Part shown: positions 63,983 to 64,000 of the stretch, one piece after another
How the letters are laid out: each line of letters opens with the position of its first letter
How positions within the stretch are numbered: the stretch's first letter is position 1
Assembly: GCA_021787335.1 (NCBI GenBank)
Contig: JAJYMC010000014.1
Location: 35,401 to 99,400, forward strand
DNA length: 64,000 nt
Direction of reading: 5' to 3'
Origin: Bacillota bacterium
GTDB lineage: Bacteria > Bacillota > Sulfobacillia > JAJYWN01 > JAJZPE01
Translations under genes and position numbers: made by a program
The notes under the pieces: model-generated
The model's database searches: none
What the model was told of the DNA's origin: nothing
The model's input: only the letters and a program-made list of their open reading frames with translations

Positions 63983-64000
63983 GTGCTGTGCGCCATTGAC
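63983..64000 (+). CDS. coaX: Start of probable type III pantothenate kinase (partial)
   Basis: A GTG at 63983 behind AGGGGGAGTTCAC opens M-L-C-A-I-D, matching the CoaX N-terminus (M-L-L-x-I-D-x-G-N-T). The gene is cut by the window end after six codons. birA next to coaX is a common arrangement. Identification rests on few residues and context. Confidence 0.5.

Overview
The window is GC-rich chromosomal DNA of an endospore-forming, deep-branching member of the Bacillota. The evidence is gene order and content. From glmU to ftsH it follows the Bacillus subtilis purR-to-ftsH neighbourhood: glmU, prs, ctc, pth, mfd, spoVT, a spoVB-like flippase, mazG, rqcP, yabP, yabQ, divIC, yabR, tRNAs, spoIIE, tilS, ftsH. 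Codon use is strongly G/C at third positions. GTG and TTG starts are common and are picked out by strong Shine-Dalgarno sites.

Layout. (1) 1-7622 is accessory DNA: small unrecognised genes on both strands, including a paralogous pair, a gene broken by an in-frame TGA, and a restriction-modification operon (C5 methyltransferase, DUF4928 nuclease, Vsr). (2) 7623-14000 is the rearranged spoVG-glmU interval. A spoVG remnant without its N-terminus lies at 7994. A 41-bp piece of it recurs at 10812. Between them sits a secreted copper-amine-oxidase-like/FecR/Pro-Gly-repeat protein with its own premature TGA. A minus-strand operon of four uncharacterised membrane proteins (DUF6754 type) follows. (3) 14197-37967 is the conserved housekeeping and sporulation block. 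It carries extra genes relative to B. subtilis: a PrsW-like protease in place of fin, HU, a SpoIID-like protein, an SLT transglycosylase between yabP and yabQ, a cupin and a small HTH protein. (4) 38102-50840 holds a GGDEF protein, a Ca2+/cation exchanger, a CCA-adding-type enzyme, a GNAT-epimerase fusion, a class II aldolase-like protein, M20 and M24 peptidases, a YmfF/YmfH-type M16 pair and a flavin-reductase-like protein. (5) 50898-58677 is a histidine-degradation run (hutH, hutU, NHL protein, hutI) followed by formate-tetrahydrofolate ligase. (6) 58759-64000 is the NAD operon nadA-nadB-nadC, then a TPR protein, birA and the first codons of what looks like coaX.

How it fits together. The central block combines cell-wall precursor supply, translation fidelity, transcription-coupled repair and sporulation control. 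The peptidases, hut genes and fhs suggest that peptides and histidine are used as carbon and nitrogen sources, with one-carbon units passing through tetrahydrofolate. The left end looks like a defence or mobile-element island whose arrival disrupted spoVG. No rRNA, CRISPR array, complete insertion sequence or prophage was seen.
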